Positions 55,845-64,000 of a stretch of DNA of 64,000 nucleotides are shown here, piece by piece. Position numbers and translations under genes: made by a program. The stretch's first letter is position 1. Every line of letters starts with the position of its first letter. The notes under the pieces are model-generated. The model searched no databases, was not told the DNA's origin, and was given only the letters and a program-made list of their open reading frames with translations. Origin of the DNA: Streptococcus ratti FA-1 = DSM 20564 (lineage in GTDB: Bacteria > Bacillota > Bacilli > Lactobacillales > Streptococcaceae); contig NZ_AJTZ01000005.1 of the NCBI RefSeq assembly GCF_000286075.1, positions 620,001-684,000 on the forward strand, given 5' to 3'.

Positions 55845-55853
55845 ATTATAGCA
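55845..55853 (-). promoter_or_regulatory. Extended -10 promoter of ciaR
   Basis: The minus strand reads TGCTATAAT, 24 nt before the ciaR start codon. No good -35. Confidence 0.6.
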
Positions 55854-55905
55854 TGACTTAGAAGTTTTCGACTAATTATTTATGAGGAGAGGAAATTCCT
55901 TTAAG

Positions 55906-56001
55906 TCAGCTGTTAGCGTTAGCAAGAGCTACAATCAAGATAGTTAAGGCAGATTTTGCTGCCAGTGAGAGAAAAATGGGGTTATTGAATACTTTTTTCA
56001 T
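55906..56001 (-). CDS. 31-residue hydrophobic peptide upstream of ciaR (ciaX position)
   Basis: A short frame with strong support: ATG 7 nt after GAGG, basic N-terminus MKKVFNNP, then a hydrophobic stretch SLAAKSALTILIVALANANS to the stop. It looks like a secreted or membrane-bound peptide; a signal peptide-like cut after ALA or ANA is possible. A candidate CiaR box lies upstream and no terminator separates it from ciaR. In S. mutans a small secreted protein gene, ciaX, is the first gene of ciaXRH (recalled). Whether this is its counterpart cannot be decided; no Ser-Asp repeat is seen. Confidence 0.65.
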   Translation of the reverse strand: MKKVFNNPIFLSLAAKSALTILIVALANANS

Positions 56002-56034
56002 AGATAGACCTCTTCTTTCTTTCAGAATAGACCC

Positions 56035-56067
56035 AGTCTAACCTAACATTCTTAAAAGAGGCTTAAT
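56035..56067 (-). promoter_or_regulatory. Candidate CiaR box and promoter of the peptide-ciaRH unit
   Basis: On the minus strand ATTAAG-CCTCT-TTTAAG (56051-56067) matches the CiaR consensus TTTAAG-N5-TTTAAG with one mismatch. TAGACT follows 10 nt later, a plausible -10 at the distance I recall for CiaR-activated promoters. It would give autoregulation of ciaRH through the peptide gene. Confidence 0.65.
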
Positions 56068-56283
56068 GAAAAAAATATTGCTTTAGCTAAGCAAAACATA
56101 GCAGCTGTTAAAAAAAAACTAAAACAGCCATTTACGAATAGTTATATTGAAGCGGTGACTATATTGTATAAAGCAAAAAAATATTTTAATAGAAAGATTA
56201 GCACTGAATATTGTCGGTCAAAAAAAGACTTGGTCCTGGCCAATACAGAAACTAAATCTTTTGACTCTATAATATCTGAATAA
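56056..56283 (+). other. Open frame without a start codon; gene remnant or chance
   Basis: About 75 sense codons on the plus strand (including LAKQNIAAVKKKLKQPFTNS and ILYKAKKYFNRK) end in TAA at 56281. No in-frame ATG, GTG or ribosome site exists at its head, and it overlaps the CiaR box. The minus strand is also partly open here (55 codons). I cannot assign either. Confidence 0.25.
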
Positions 56284-56405
56284 GAAGTTGAACCAATTTG
56301 TCAGCCATTAGCCTAAGTACCAACAATTTCTTTTATTTTTGTAGCTTGAGTCGAGTTGTAATGCTGACTAAGTTTTATAATTACATTTTTATTAACCGCC
56401 GCAGG

Positions 56406-56555
56406 CTAATCCTTTCTAAAATAAGAAATAAAAATCCCTAGACCTACTATTCCAGCAATTACTAATATAGTATTCTTATTTTTTAATCCCCAAATTAATA
56501 AAAATAGATCAATTAACAAAACAAATATAGATGTAAATAGCCTGCTTTTACTCAT
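56406..56555 (-). CDS. 49-residue two-helix membrane protein
   Basis: ATG at 56555 follows a strong AGGAGG with 5-nt spacing. The product has two hydrophobic helices, about 7-24 (FTSIFVLLIDLFLLIWG) and 29-45 (TILVIAGIVGLGIFISY), joined by LKNKN, and a basic end FRKD. I do not recognise a family. Its size and layout resemble small immunity-type or stress-related membrane proteins, but no double-glycine bacteriocin gene was found beside it. AT-rich codon use differs from the neighbours and suggests acquired DNA. Confidence 0.65.
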   Translation of the reverse strand: MSKSRLFTSIFVLLIDLFLLIWGLKNKNTILVIAGIVGLGIFISYFRKD

Positions 56556-56837
56556 ACCTACCTCCTATAGAAGAATAATTCCGCAGTAGTACAACTAAGA
56601 TACAGCAAAGATTTTTATGAGCCTTTTATTTGTTAATTGTACCTGCCTTCCAACATGTTAATAATAGTTTTATGTTCAATATCACTGTTTATATTCCCGC
56701 TTTTGCCTTACTCTATCATAATTTCTATTTTTTCTCAACCATATCATTATTCCCCATAAGCTTTTTGAAAAGTTGGATTCTTTGATTTCACTGAAGACAG
56801 CCTTAAAGTCCTTCTAAGATATCGAAAGTAAATTAGC
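56556..56837. other. AT-rich spacer with no supported gene
   Basis: This stretch separates the 49-residue protein gene from the transposase remnant. I found no ribosome site with a frame over about 25 codons. Weak open segments near 56640-56720 on the minus strand are not convincing. The part next to 56838 may be the decayed front of the transposase. Confidence 0.4.
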
Positions 56838-57035
56838 AACGATTCGGAACAGTCTTGTTTTAAAGCTAAACTAAAGGAAACCAACAAACTTATCAAAGAT
56901 ATCAAGCATCAAACCTTTAGCTTTCGTAATTTCAAGAACTTTAAAACTAAAATTCTCATCACTCTTGATATCAAAAAAGGAGAAAACCGACTTGGTCTTC
57001 TCCACGTGTCAAGATCAATCACTCACTACAGCTGA
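56838..57035 (+). pseudogene. C-terminal remnant of an ISL3-family transposase
   Basis: About 65 codons on the plus strand contain ETNKLIKDIKHQTFSFRNF and KNFKTKILITLDIKKGE, the conserved end of ISL3-family transposases (typically ATNNLIKxIKRxAFGxRNFxNF). The front of the gene is missing or frameshifted. ACTCACTACAGCTGACAAAAAGC (57021 onward, first 20 nt given by its parts ACTCACTACAGC and TGACAAAAAGC) resembles the ISL3 right end, so the remnant probably reaches about 57050. Confidence 0.8.
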
Positions 57036-57109
57036 CAAAAAGCTTTTACAGTTTAAACTCTTTTTTATCTGACCTTGCTTTTTAAGCTCCGCAGTCTTTA
57101 GGAATACCA

Positions 57110-59656
57110 TTAAAAATGACCTGTAACCGCCTGCCAAACAGCTGCCTTCTCTCTTTCGATCAGAGCAGTTCTGGCTGCTATTTCTTTAATTCCCATAGTG
57201 ATATTGCGGCTGAGAGCCAGATTATCCAGCTGCGGTTCAAAGAAAGCTTTGTATTCCTCTAGCCGCTGATCGGTTTTAAATATATTAGCCGGAATAACAA
57301 CAAAGCTGTCAAAACTCATGTCACCGCCAAGCGTGTCTTTAATCCACTCCCAATTGTCACGTGCCCATTGCCAGAACGCTTCCTGGGTATAAGGCTCACT
57401 TAAGAAAAGCCTGTACCAGAGCGATAAATCCTGAGGCTTAATAAGGTCCTTGTTTTTCAGCTGACTCAAGATTCTTTCAAGCGTTGTTTGCGATTTGGTG
57501 TGCGCCAGAGCACTAGCCAGCTGCCTGCGGAAGTTTCCGTCATTGGTTAGCACATAAGCATCCAAGTAAAGTCTTACTAATTCATCCGTTTCAGCATGCT
57601 TGATTTGATTGGTCAAAACAGCAAGCCGAACAGCAGCTGGGATGGATTCGATATTTCCCCTGTGCGTTTCAAAAATTGCCTGTGCTTTTTCATTGGCATC
57701 AGGATCATCAGCGTAAATCATATTGGCCAGAACAATCTGACGAATCTTCTCATCCTCGTCGCTTTCCTGATCCGATTTTTCAAAACCAAGACGCTGATAA
57801 TTTGCCTGATAAACATCGCGAACTAAGGATTTAAAATCTGATTCAATTTGGCTGCCTTCCTCTAAAAATCTCTCTATGCCGGCCACCAACTGATGACTTG
57901 CCGACATGACCAAATAAGACGTCTCAGCCGATAGGTTTGATAAAAGCAGCACTAATTCAGCATAAGAAATCTGACCACTTTCTGCCAACAAACGGCGCTC
58001 TTGAATGATTTGCAGTTTGGAAGTATTATCTAGACGATCAAAATCTGCTAAAACAGCCTCTAAAAGCTGTCCATCGTAATTGCTGATGTAGTGCGCAGTA
58101 TTGCCGGTATTTAAGCGCAAAGCCCCCTTATCTTTATTGTCAGCCAGCAGCTGACTAAAGTTAGGAATTTTAATGGACTCTTCTTTCAAGATATCAGGCA
58201 GACCAGACCAATTGCTGTTAAGCGGAATTTGCCAGAGGCGGCCAGCCTCTTCATAATCGCCAATAAAGAATTGTTTTTGCGAAATATGAAGTGTGTCATC
58301 CTTAACAGCCAGCGTTACTAAAGGATAACCCGGCTGCTCAAGCCAAGCGTCCATAAAGCTGGCAACATCTTTGCCGGAAGCAGTAGACAAAGCATTCCAA
58401 AGGTCGCGTCCGACAGTATTGGCATATTGATATTTTTCAAAATAGGTCTTCAAGCCAGCGGCAAAAGCCTTATCTCCCAGCCAGCGGCGAAGCATGTGCA
58501 TGAGACGGCTTCCCTTAGCATAAACAATAGCGGCATCAAAAATGGTATTAATCTCATCCGGATGATTAACAGTGACATGTACAGACTGAACACCGTCTGT
58601 TGCATCACGTTTAAGAGCATGAGGAACACCGCTTGTCTGGAAATCTTCAAAAATATTCCAGCTGGGCTCAATTGCATCAACAGCAACATATTCCATCATG
58701 TTGGCAAAACTTTCATTAAGCCAGAGGTCATCCCACCATTTCATGGTGACTAAGTTGCCAAACCATTGGTGAGCCAATTCATGAGCAATAACAAGCGCTA
58801 CCTGCTGACGGCTGCTTACTGTTGAATTTTCATCAACTAAGAGATAAACCTCCCGATAGGTAATCAGTCCCCAGTTTTCCATGGCTCCGGCAGAAAAATC
58901 CGGAAGGGCTAGATGGTAGGACTGTGGAATTGGATACTTAACACCAAAATACCCTTCATAAAAATTAATAACACGAACAGCGATATCTAGGGCAAAAGCA
59001 ACCGAGTCGCTGCTTTGAGCCTCAGTCGCAAAAACACCTACTTCTGTCCCATTATTTGTGTAGGCTTTCTGCCCATGAAGACTGCCAAAGGCAAAAGCCA
59101 ACAGATACGAAGACATTCTAGGGGTCGTATCAAAGGTCCAGACACCAGTCTCCTCACGGCGGCTGATATTAATTTCGGGCATATTAGAGAGAGCGACATC
59201 GCCCTCTTCTTGGTCAAACTTCAGCGCTAAATCAAAGGTAGCCTTTGCTTCTGGTTCATCAATACTTGGAAATGCTTCGCGGGCAAAGTGACTTTCAAAC
59301 TGCGTTGAAATGATCTCTTTTTTAACCCCGTTGACAGTGTAATAGGAAGGATAAATGCCCGTCATATTATCTGTAATTTCACCTGCAAATTCCAATACTA
59401 GAGTCATACTGCCGGTTTCAGGGAGTTCAATATGAATAGCCTCATGATCATTGTCCAGTTCGTAAACCAACTCAGTATTATCCAAAAGAACTGAGCTGAT
59501 GGTCAAGTTTTTCTGATGCAGCGAAATCACATTGTCAAGCGCTTCTCCGTTGATAGCTACATTGCCGGAGAAAGTTCTTTGCTGACGGTTAATGTCTAGA
59601 AAAATATTATAATTTTCAGGCACAAACTTTTCAATAAAGTGTTCTACAGATTCCAT
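57110..59656 (-). CDS. pepN: Aminopeptidase N (M1 family metallopeptidase)
   Basis: An 848-residue cytosolic zinc aminopeptidase that frees N-terminal residues from peptides taken up by oligopeptide transporters. It has the exopeptidase motif GAMENWG, the zinc site VIAHELAHQWFGN (HExxH) with the downstream Glu in WLNESFANMMEY, and the C-terminal ERAP1-like domain (about 520-840). An extended -10 overlaps the phoU stop upstream, so it can be transcribed apart from pst-phoU. Confidence 0.96.
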   Translation of the reverse strand: MESVEHFIEKFVPENYNIFLDINRQQRTFSGNVAINGEALDNVISLHQKNLTISSVLLDNTELVYELDNDHEAIHIELPETGSMTLVLEFAGEITDNMTGIYPSYYTVNGVKKEIISTQFESHFAREAFPSIDEPEAKATFDLALKFDQEEGDVALSNMPEINISRREETGVWTFDTTPRMSSYLLAFAFGSLHGQKAYTNNGTEVGVFATEAQSSDSVAFALDIAVRVINFYEGYFGVKYPIPQSYHLALPDFSAGAMENWGLITYREVYLLVDENSTVSSRQQVALVIAHELAHQWFGNLVTMKWWDDLWLNESFANMMEYVAVDAIEPSWNIFEDFQTSGVPHALKRDATDGVQSVHVTVNHPDEINTIFDAAIVYAKGSRLMHMLRRWLGDKAFAAGLKTYFEKYQYANTVGRDLWNALSTASGKDVASFMDAWLEQPGYPLVTLAVKDDTLHISQKQFFIGDYEEAGRLWQIPLNSNWSGLPDILKEESIKIPNFSQLLADNKDKGALRLNTGNTAHYISNYDGQLLEAVLADFDRLDNTSKLQIIQERRLLAESGQISYAELVLLLSNLSAETSYLVMSASHQLVAGIERFLEEGSQIESDFKSLVRDVYQANYQRLGFEKSDQESDEDEKIRQIVLANMIYADDPDANEKAQAIFETHRGNIESIPAAVRLAVLTNQIKHAETDELVRLYLDAYVLTNDGNFRRQLASALAHTKSQTTLERILSQLKNKDLIKPQDLSLWYRLFLSEPYTQEAFWQWARDNWEWIKDTLGGDMSFDSFVVIPANIFKTDQRLEEYKAFFEPQLDNLALSRNITMGIKEIAARTALIEREKAAVWQAVTGHF

Positions 59657-59692
59657 GTATCTCCCTTATTATTTCAAAATTTCTAAATCATT

Positions 59693-59701
59693 ATTATATC
59701 A
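59693..59701 (-). promoter_or_regulatory. Extended -10 promoter of pepN overlapping the phoU stop
   Basis: The minus strand reads TGATATAAT; its TGA is the phoU stop codon. The pepN ATG lies 36 nt downstream with GGGAG before it. Confidence 0.65.
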
Positions 59702-60352
59702 CAATTCAATGATTTTTCCAGTTTTAAGATAGACAATCCATTCACAGATATTTCGAGCATAGTCACCAATCCGTTCAAGATACATCAGTACCTGAAAGTA
59801 TTCCTTACCTGCAAAAGCAGCATCTGGTGTTTTCTTGATTTCTTCAACCGCCAGACTTTGAATATCCTTGAAATAGTTATCAATTATTTCATCGCTGGCT
59901 GCAATTTCATAAGCCTTTTTATCATCACCATTAATGTAAGCATTCAAAGCATCCTCAACCATGCGCTTGACAGCTTTGCCCATCTCACTAATTTTTTCTT
60001 CAACAACTAAAAGGCGCTCTTCACCCTTCATGCGAATCGTCGCCTTAGCGATTGAGGAAGCATGATCACCCATTCGTTCAATATCGCTTGAAGCTTTGAG
60101 GACTGTAATGACTGTTCTCAAATCATTAGAGACGGGCTGCTGCAGAGCAATAATCTCGAGAGACTTTTTTTCAAGCTTAGTTTCATACTCGTTTACTACA
60201 TCGTCATCAGCAATAACTTCTTTTGCCAAGTCGCGGTCGTGACTAACAAAAGCACGCACCGTTTTATTAATCTGTGCCAGTACTTCTGTACCCATCGCGT
60301 AAAATTGATTATGTAATTTATCTAATTCTTCTTCAAATTGCGATCTTAACAT
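59699..60352 (-). CDS. phoU: Phosphate transport regulator PhoU
   Basis: A 217-residue all-helical protein with two PhoU repeats, each with its acidic metal-binding E/DxxxD pattern (DIERMGDHASSIAKA and LERIGDYARNICEWI). PhoU damps Pst activity and phosphate signalling. It follows pstB by 26 nt at the end of the pst operon. Full usual length; no transmembrane segment. Confidence 0.95.
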   Translation of the reverse strand: MLRSQFEEELDKLHNQFYAMGTEVLAQINKTVRAFVSHDRDLAKEVIADDDVVNEYETKLEKKSLEIIALQQPVSNDLRTVITVLKASSDIERMGDHASSIAKATIRMKGEERLLVVEEKISEMGKAVKRMVEDALNAYINGDDKKAYEIAASDEIIDNYFKDIQSLAVEEIKKTPDAAFAGKEYFQVLMYLERIGDYARNICEWIVYLKTGKIIEL

Positions 60353-60378
60353 GTTCTCATCTCTTTTCTATTATTATT

Positions 60379-61137
60379 TTATCCAAACTTACCTGTAATA
60401 TAATCTTCTGTTTCTTTTTTCTGCGGATTTAGGAACATTTCTTTAGTATTACCGTACTCAATCAAATCCCCAGCAAGGAAAAAGCCCGTCCTGTCGGAAA
60501 TGCGCGAAGCCTGCTGCATAGAACGCGTAACGACAATCATCGTATACTTTTCTTTTAAAGCATAGAGCGTATCTTCGATTTTTCCTGCTGAAATAGGGTC
60601 CAAGGCCGAAGTCGGTTCATCCAGCAAAATAATCTGCGGGCTGGTGGCCAGAACTCTGGCTATGCAGACACGCTGCTGCTGGCCGCCAGATAGACCGATT
60701 GCCGAATCATGCAGACGGTCTTTCACTTCATTCCAAATGGAAGCACCATTTAAAGATTTTTCAACGGCCTCATCAAGAACCTTCTTATCCTTAATACCCT
60801 TTAAACGCAAGCCATAGACAACATTTTCATAGATGGTCATCGGAAAAGGATTGGGCTGCTGGAAGACCATGCCGATTTCTTTACGCAGATCTACTGTGTC
60901 TGTCCGTGGACTGTAGATATTATGCCCATTGTACATGATAGAACCCGTGACCGTTACTTCCGGATTAATATCACCCATTCGGTTGATAGCACGCAGCAAG
61001 GTTGATTTACCAGATCCTGACGGCCCAATCAAAGCGGTGATTTCATTAGGATAGAAATCAATGGACACATTATTAAGTGCTTTCTTTTTACCATAATAAA
61101 CAGACAAATCATTTACTTTTAAAATAGGTTCTGTCAT
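60379..61137 (-). CDS. pstB: Phosphate ABC transporter ATP-binding protein (second PstB)
   Basis: A 252-residue ATPase with Walker [27 protein letters not shown], Walker [14 protein letters not shown]. The His-switch segment reads [10 protein letters not shown] where the usual form is VTHNMQQA: the His at the switch position is replaced by Arg, unlike its paralogue upstream (VTHNMQQA). That may lower its ATPase rate. Two pstB genes in tandem are typical of streptococci; 11 nt separate them. Confidence 0.93.
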   Translation of the reverse strand: MTEPILKVNDLSVYYGKKKALNNVSIDFYPNEITALIGPSGSGKSTLLRAINRMGDINPEVTVTGSIMYNGHNIYSPRTDTVDLRKEIGMVFQQPNPFPMTIYENVVYGLRLKGIKDKKVLDEAVEKSLNGASIWNEVKDRLHDSAIGLSGGQQQRVCIARVLATSPQIILLDEPTSALDPISAGKIEDTLYALKEKYTMIVVTRSMQQASRISDRTGFFLAGDLIEYGNTKEMFLNPQKKETEDYITGKFG

Positions 61138-61148
61138 TGTTTTCCTTT

Positions 61149-61952
61149 CTATCCAAAGTGTCCAGACACATAATCACTGGTTGATTTCAATTTAGCATTT
61201 TGGAAAATATTATTGGTCATATCATACTCAATCAAATTTCCCAAATAGAAAAAGGCTGTGTAATCACTAGCGCGGGCCGCCTGCTGCATGTTGTGAGTAA
61301 CGATGATAATCGTATAATTTTTCTTTAACTCAAACATGGTTTCTTCCAACTGCATTGTTGCCACAGGGTCAAGAGCTGATGCCGGTTCGTCCATTAAAAG
61401 AATATCAGGTTTCACCGCAATAGCCCGAGCAATGCACAAGCGCTGCTGCTGACCGCCAGAAAGAGTAAAGGCAGATTTATGCAAATCATCCTTGACTTGC
61501 TCCCAGAGCGCTGCCTGTTTAAGAGAGGTCTCAACAATTTCATCTAAGACTTTTTTGTCTTTAATGCCGGCACGCTCGTAAGCAAAAGTTATGTTCTTAT
61601 AGATTGATTTAGCAAAGGGATTGGGCCTTTGGAAAACCATGCCAATGTGCTTACGCATTTCATAAACATTGATATTGGGAGCATTGACATCAATGCCCTC
61701 ATACATGATTTCTCCGGTTACTCTAGCAATATCGATAGTGTCATTCATTCGATTTAAACTGCGGAGGAAAGTTGATTTACCGCAGCCTGACGGACCTATT
61801 AAAGCGGTAATTTTGTTCTTTTCAAACTGCATATCAATCCCATTGATAGCCTCGTTTTCACCGTAATAGACGTGTAAATCCTTGGTTGATAGAGCGAGAT
61901 TTCCTTCCGGAAAAGTAATAATATGCCTTTCATTCCAATTATAATCTGCCAT
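61149..61952 (-). CDS. pstB: Phosphate ABC transporter ATP-binding protein (first PstB)
   Basis: A 267-residue ATPase with Walker [27 protein letters not shown], Walker [14 protein letters not shown] and an intact His switch ([14 protein letters not shown]). It has a short N-terminal extension (about 1-20, [17 protein letters not shown]) ahead of the ABC domain, absent from its paralogue. It energises PstCA for high-affinity phosphate import and starts 10 nt after pstA. Confidence 0.94.
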   Translation of the reverse strand: MADYNWNERHIITFPEGNLALSTKDLHVYYGENEAINGIDMQFEKNKITALIGPSGCGKSTFLRSLNRMNDTIDIARVTGEIMYEGIDVNAPNINVYEMRKHIGMVFQRPNPFAKSIYKNITFAYERAGIKDKKVLDEIVETSLKQAALWEQVKDDLHKSAFTLSGGQQQRLCIARAIAVKPDILLMDEPASALDPVATMQLEETMFELKKNYTIIIVTHNMQQAARASDYTAFFYLGNLIEYDMTNNIFQNAKLKSTSDYVSGHFG

Positions 61953-61962
61953 TTGTCCTCCT

Positions 61963-62850
61963 TTAGGCTGCTGATGTTAGCTTAGCATGCAGCTTCTTAC
62001 CGATGTAGCGTGCTGACAAGTTAAAGATAAGGATAAAAATAAGTAAAACTGCTGCACTGCCTTCAGATACTTTGGTAGCATCCGGAATTGTTCCTTCACT
62101 GTTAACCTTCCAAATATGAACAGCCAAGGTTTCAGCCTGACGGAAAATGGAAATCGGACTCGTTGTACTAAGCGGATTCCAGTTTCCCCAATCCAGAGCC
62201 GGTGCAGATTGACCTGCTGTATAAATCAGTGCTGCTGCTTCCCCGAAAATACGGCCGGAAGCAAGCACAATACCGGTCACAATTCCCGGAAGTGCTTCCG
62301 GAATAACCACATGAATCACGGTTTCCCAGCGTGAAATACCCAAAGCAAGGCCAGCCTCGCGCTGCGTATGATGGACATTTCGCAAACTGTCTTCGATATT
62401 ACGCGTCATCTGCGGTAAATTGAAAACAGTCAGCGCCAGAGCACCTGAAATAATGGAAAAGCCGTATTGAAATTGAACAACAAAGATGAGATAACCAAAA
62501 AGACCAACAACCACAGACGGCAGAGAAGACAAGATTTCAATACAGGTACGGATAAAATCTGTCAAGCGGCCCTTTCTAGCATACTCAGACAAATAAATAC
62601 CAGCTCCCATAGACAAAGGGATAGAGATAATCAGTGTTACGACTAAAAGAAAGAAGGAATTATAAAGCTGAATGCCGATGCCCCCGCCAGCTTCATAGGA
62701 AGAGGAGCTGCCTGTCAGAAAGTGCCAATCAATGCTGGGAATTCCCCGGACAAGAATAAAAAGCAAGAGCAATGCCAAAATGGCAATAATAATACCAGCA
62801 ATGGTATACAAAATACCAGTAACTAATTTATCCAGTTTTTTAGCGTGCAT
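61963..62850 (-). CDS. pstA: Phosphate ABC transporter permease PstA
   Basis: A 295-residue permease with six helices and the EAA-type coupling loop [20 protein letters not shown]. The [17 protein letters not shown] and [15 protein letters not shown] segments are typical of PstA. It pairs with PstC; its start overlaps the end of pstC by 11 nt. The extracytoplasmic [10 protein letters not shown] loop is typical. Confidence 0.94.
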   Translation of the reverse strand: MHAKKLDKLVTGILYTIAGIIIAILALLLLFILVRGIPSIDWHFLTGSSSSYEAGGGIGIQLYNSFFLLVVTLIISIPLSMGAGIYLSEYARKGRLTDFIRTCIEILSSLPSVVVGLFGYLIFVVQFQYGFSIISGALALTVFNLPQMTRNIEDSLRNVHHTQREAGLALGISRWETVIHVVIPEALPGIVTGIVLASGRIFGEAAALIYTAGQSAPALDWGNWNPLSTTSPISIFRQAETLAVHIWKVNSEGTIPDATKVSEGSAAVLLIFILIFNLSARYIGKKLHAKLTSAA

Positions 62851-63775
62851 AATTTTTCTTACCTTCCCTTGTAATAAATTTCATCAGCATATTGAAAGCC
62901 AAACTCATAATCAGAAGGACTAAGGCCAGTGACCAAAGAACATTATTTTGGACGGTTCCCATAACTGTATTTCCAATTCCCATTGTCAAGACAGAAGTCA
63001 GGGTTGCTGCAGGTGTTGTCAGAGAAGTTGGAATGACTGCTGAATTTCCGACAACCATCTGAATTGCCAATGCTTCACCAAAAGCACGGGCCATCCCAAA
63101 AACAACCGCTGTAAAGATACCTGGTCTTGCCGCATTTAAAATAACACGCCAAATGGTTTGCCAGCGAGTTGCCCCCATAGCAAGACTGGCTTCCTTGTAG
63201 TGTCTTGGAACAGCTTTTAGACTGTCAACAGTCATAAAGGTTACAGTCGGCAAAATCATAACGAACAGGACAAAGACCCCAGATAAGATACCAAATCCTG
63301 TACCGCCAAATAAGGTTCTGACAAAAGGCACAACAATCTGCAGACCAATAAATCCATAAACAACCGATGGAATCCCAACAAGCAGCTCAACAACAGGCTG
63401 AAGAATTTTAGCACCGTATTTAGGTGAAATTTCAGTCATAAAAACTGCAGCTCCAATGGCAAAAGGGGTTGCAATCAAAGCTGATAAAATGGTAACAATG
63501 AAAGACCCTAATATCATCGGCAGAGCTCCTAGCAAGGGTTTGCCGTCCGGTCCTTTAACATTAGGCTGCCACTCTTTTCCAAAAAGAAATTTGAAAGGAT
63601 TGATTTTATCTACAAAGAAGGTTGACAGTCCCTTTTGAGCAACAAAAATGAGAATCATTGCAACGATAAGCACAATTAAAGCCAAACAGCAAAAGGTAAT
63701 TGTCTTACCAAATTTTTCTAAACGAGAATTTTTAGAAGGTGAGGTCAGCTTTTTAATCAGTTCTTGATTTTTCAT
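62840..63775 (-). CDS. pstC: Phosphate ABC transporter permease PstC
   Basis: A 311-residue permease with six helices, the coupling loop KEASLAMGATRWQTIWRVIL and the GIPSVVYGFIGLQ signature shared with PstA. The frame is open to 63814, but GGAGG stands 4 nt before the ATG at 63775, the chosen start. It follows pstS, with a hairpin in the gap. Confidence 0.94.
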   Translation of the reverse strand: MKNQELIKKLTSPSKNSRLEKFGKTITFCCLALIVLIVAMILIFVAQKGLSTFFVDKINPFKFLFGKEWQPNVKGPDGKPLLGALPMILGSFIVTILSALIATPFAIGAAVFMTEISPKYGAKILQPVVELLVGIPSVVYGFIGLQIVVPFVRTLFGGTGFGILSGVFVLFVMILPTVTFMTVDSLKAVPRHYKEASLAMGATRWQTIWRVILNAARPGIFTAVVFGMARAFGEALAIQMVVGNSAVIPTSLTTPAATLTSVLTMGIGNTVMGTVQNNVLWSLALVLLIMSLAFNMLMKFITREGKKNYAR

Positions 63776-63815
63776 GATTCCTCCATATATCAAGATAAGA
63801 ACTTTGAAAAGCAAT

Positions 63816-63849
63816 AAAAGCAGCTGAACCAGTCAGCTAAGTAGCTTTT
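63816..63849 (-). terminator. Intercistronic hairpin between pstS and pstC
   Basis: On the minus strand AAAAGCT...AGCTGA and TCAGCT..GCTTTT pair imperfectly and are followed by TATTGCTTTT. A partial terminator here would favour the binding protein over the permease genes, as between rnsB and rnsA. Confidence 0.55.
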
Positions 63850-63870
63850 ATCCCTTTCACTTGTATATCA

Positions 63871-64000
63871 TTATTTAGCCGTTACAGTGCCGTCTGCACT
63901 CTTAACAACTTTCATATCATTAACAGAAATATAACCCATTCGAGGAACGATGCTCTTTTGCACCTTGTCACCCATCATGAAGTCCAAAAATTCTTTGGTT
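63871..64000 (-). CDS. pstS: Phosphate-binding protein PstS (C-terminal part)
   Basis: Only the last 43 codons are in the window. They contain FLDFMMGDKVQKSIVPRMGY and end in KVVKSADGTVTAK, matching the C-terminus of streptococcal PstS, and the gene sits directly before pstC as expected. PstS is the membrane-anchored phosphate-binding lipoprotein of the transporter. Confidence 0.85.
   Translation of the reverse strand, partial: TKEFLDFMMGDKVQKSIVPRMGYISVNDMKVVKSADGTVTAK

Noticed and set aside
58427..58753. 108-codon plus-strand frame inside pepN
   Set aside because: Antisense to the zinc-site region of pepN; no independent evidence.

Overview
The window is low-GC Firmicute DNA and reads as a mutans-group Streptococcus. 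From memory, the gene order fhs-coaB-coaC-pgm, tdk-prfA-prmC-glyA, srtA-gyrA-ldh-nox, rnsBACD-cdd-deoC-pdp, coaA-rpsT-ciaH-ciaR, pepN-phoU-pst matches the Streptococcus mutans chromosome. The proteins look diverged from S. mutans itself, so a close relative is more likely. No tRNA, rRNA, CRISPR array or intact IS was seen.

Layout. 1-6.5 kb: the end of a DUF915 hydrolase, fhs, a coenzyme A branch (coaB, coaC and an ECF S-component whose promoters share a palindrome), and pgm. 6.5-16 kb: a minus-strand run tdk-prfA-prmC-sua5-glyA-ndpA-lysozyme-like followed by a heterodimeric ABC exporter. 16-22 kb: accessory region with a three-unit repeat array in front of a tautomerase gene, then a cre-preceded flavin module (ApbE, an FMN reductase, and an FMN reductase-PAS fusion whose tail carries repeated ApbE-type flavin-acceptor motifs), then an FtsX-type ABC transporter. 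22-25 kb: a MarR-controlled osmoprotectant/choline-type ABC transporter. 25-37 kb: HAD phosphatases, an AI-2E family protein, a phospho-beta-glucosidase locus with a collapsed paralogue, a UbiB-like protein, an SGNH hydrolase, a Nudix protein, a DUF1002 protein and sortase A. 37-53.7 kb: gyrA, ldh, nox, nucleoside uptake and salvage (rnsBACD, cdd, deoC, pdp), coaA, rpsT. 53.8-57 kb: ciaRH preceded by a candidate CiaR box and a 31-residue peptide gene, a 49-residue membrane protein gene and an ISL3-type transposase remnant. 57-64 kb: pepN, phoU and the pst phosphate transporter, cut off inside pstS.

How the genes work together. Nucleoside import by Rns feeds Cdd, Pdp and DeoC to yield bases and deoxyribose-derived carbon. 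Ldh and Nox both reoxidise NADH, one with pyruvate and one with oxygen. The flavin module may add a third electron outlet: ApbE would attach FMN covalently to the tail of the reductase-PAS protein, and a cre site on the promoter suggests use when preferred sugars run out. Several start codons (prfA, tdk, apbE, srtA, cdd, rpsT and others) were moved inward from the longest reading frame because Shine-Dalgarno position, overlap with the upstream stop, or the usual family N-terminus supports it. All assignments come from reading the sequence and recalled family knowledge; no search was run.
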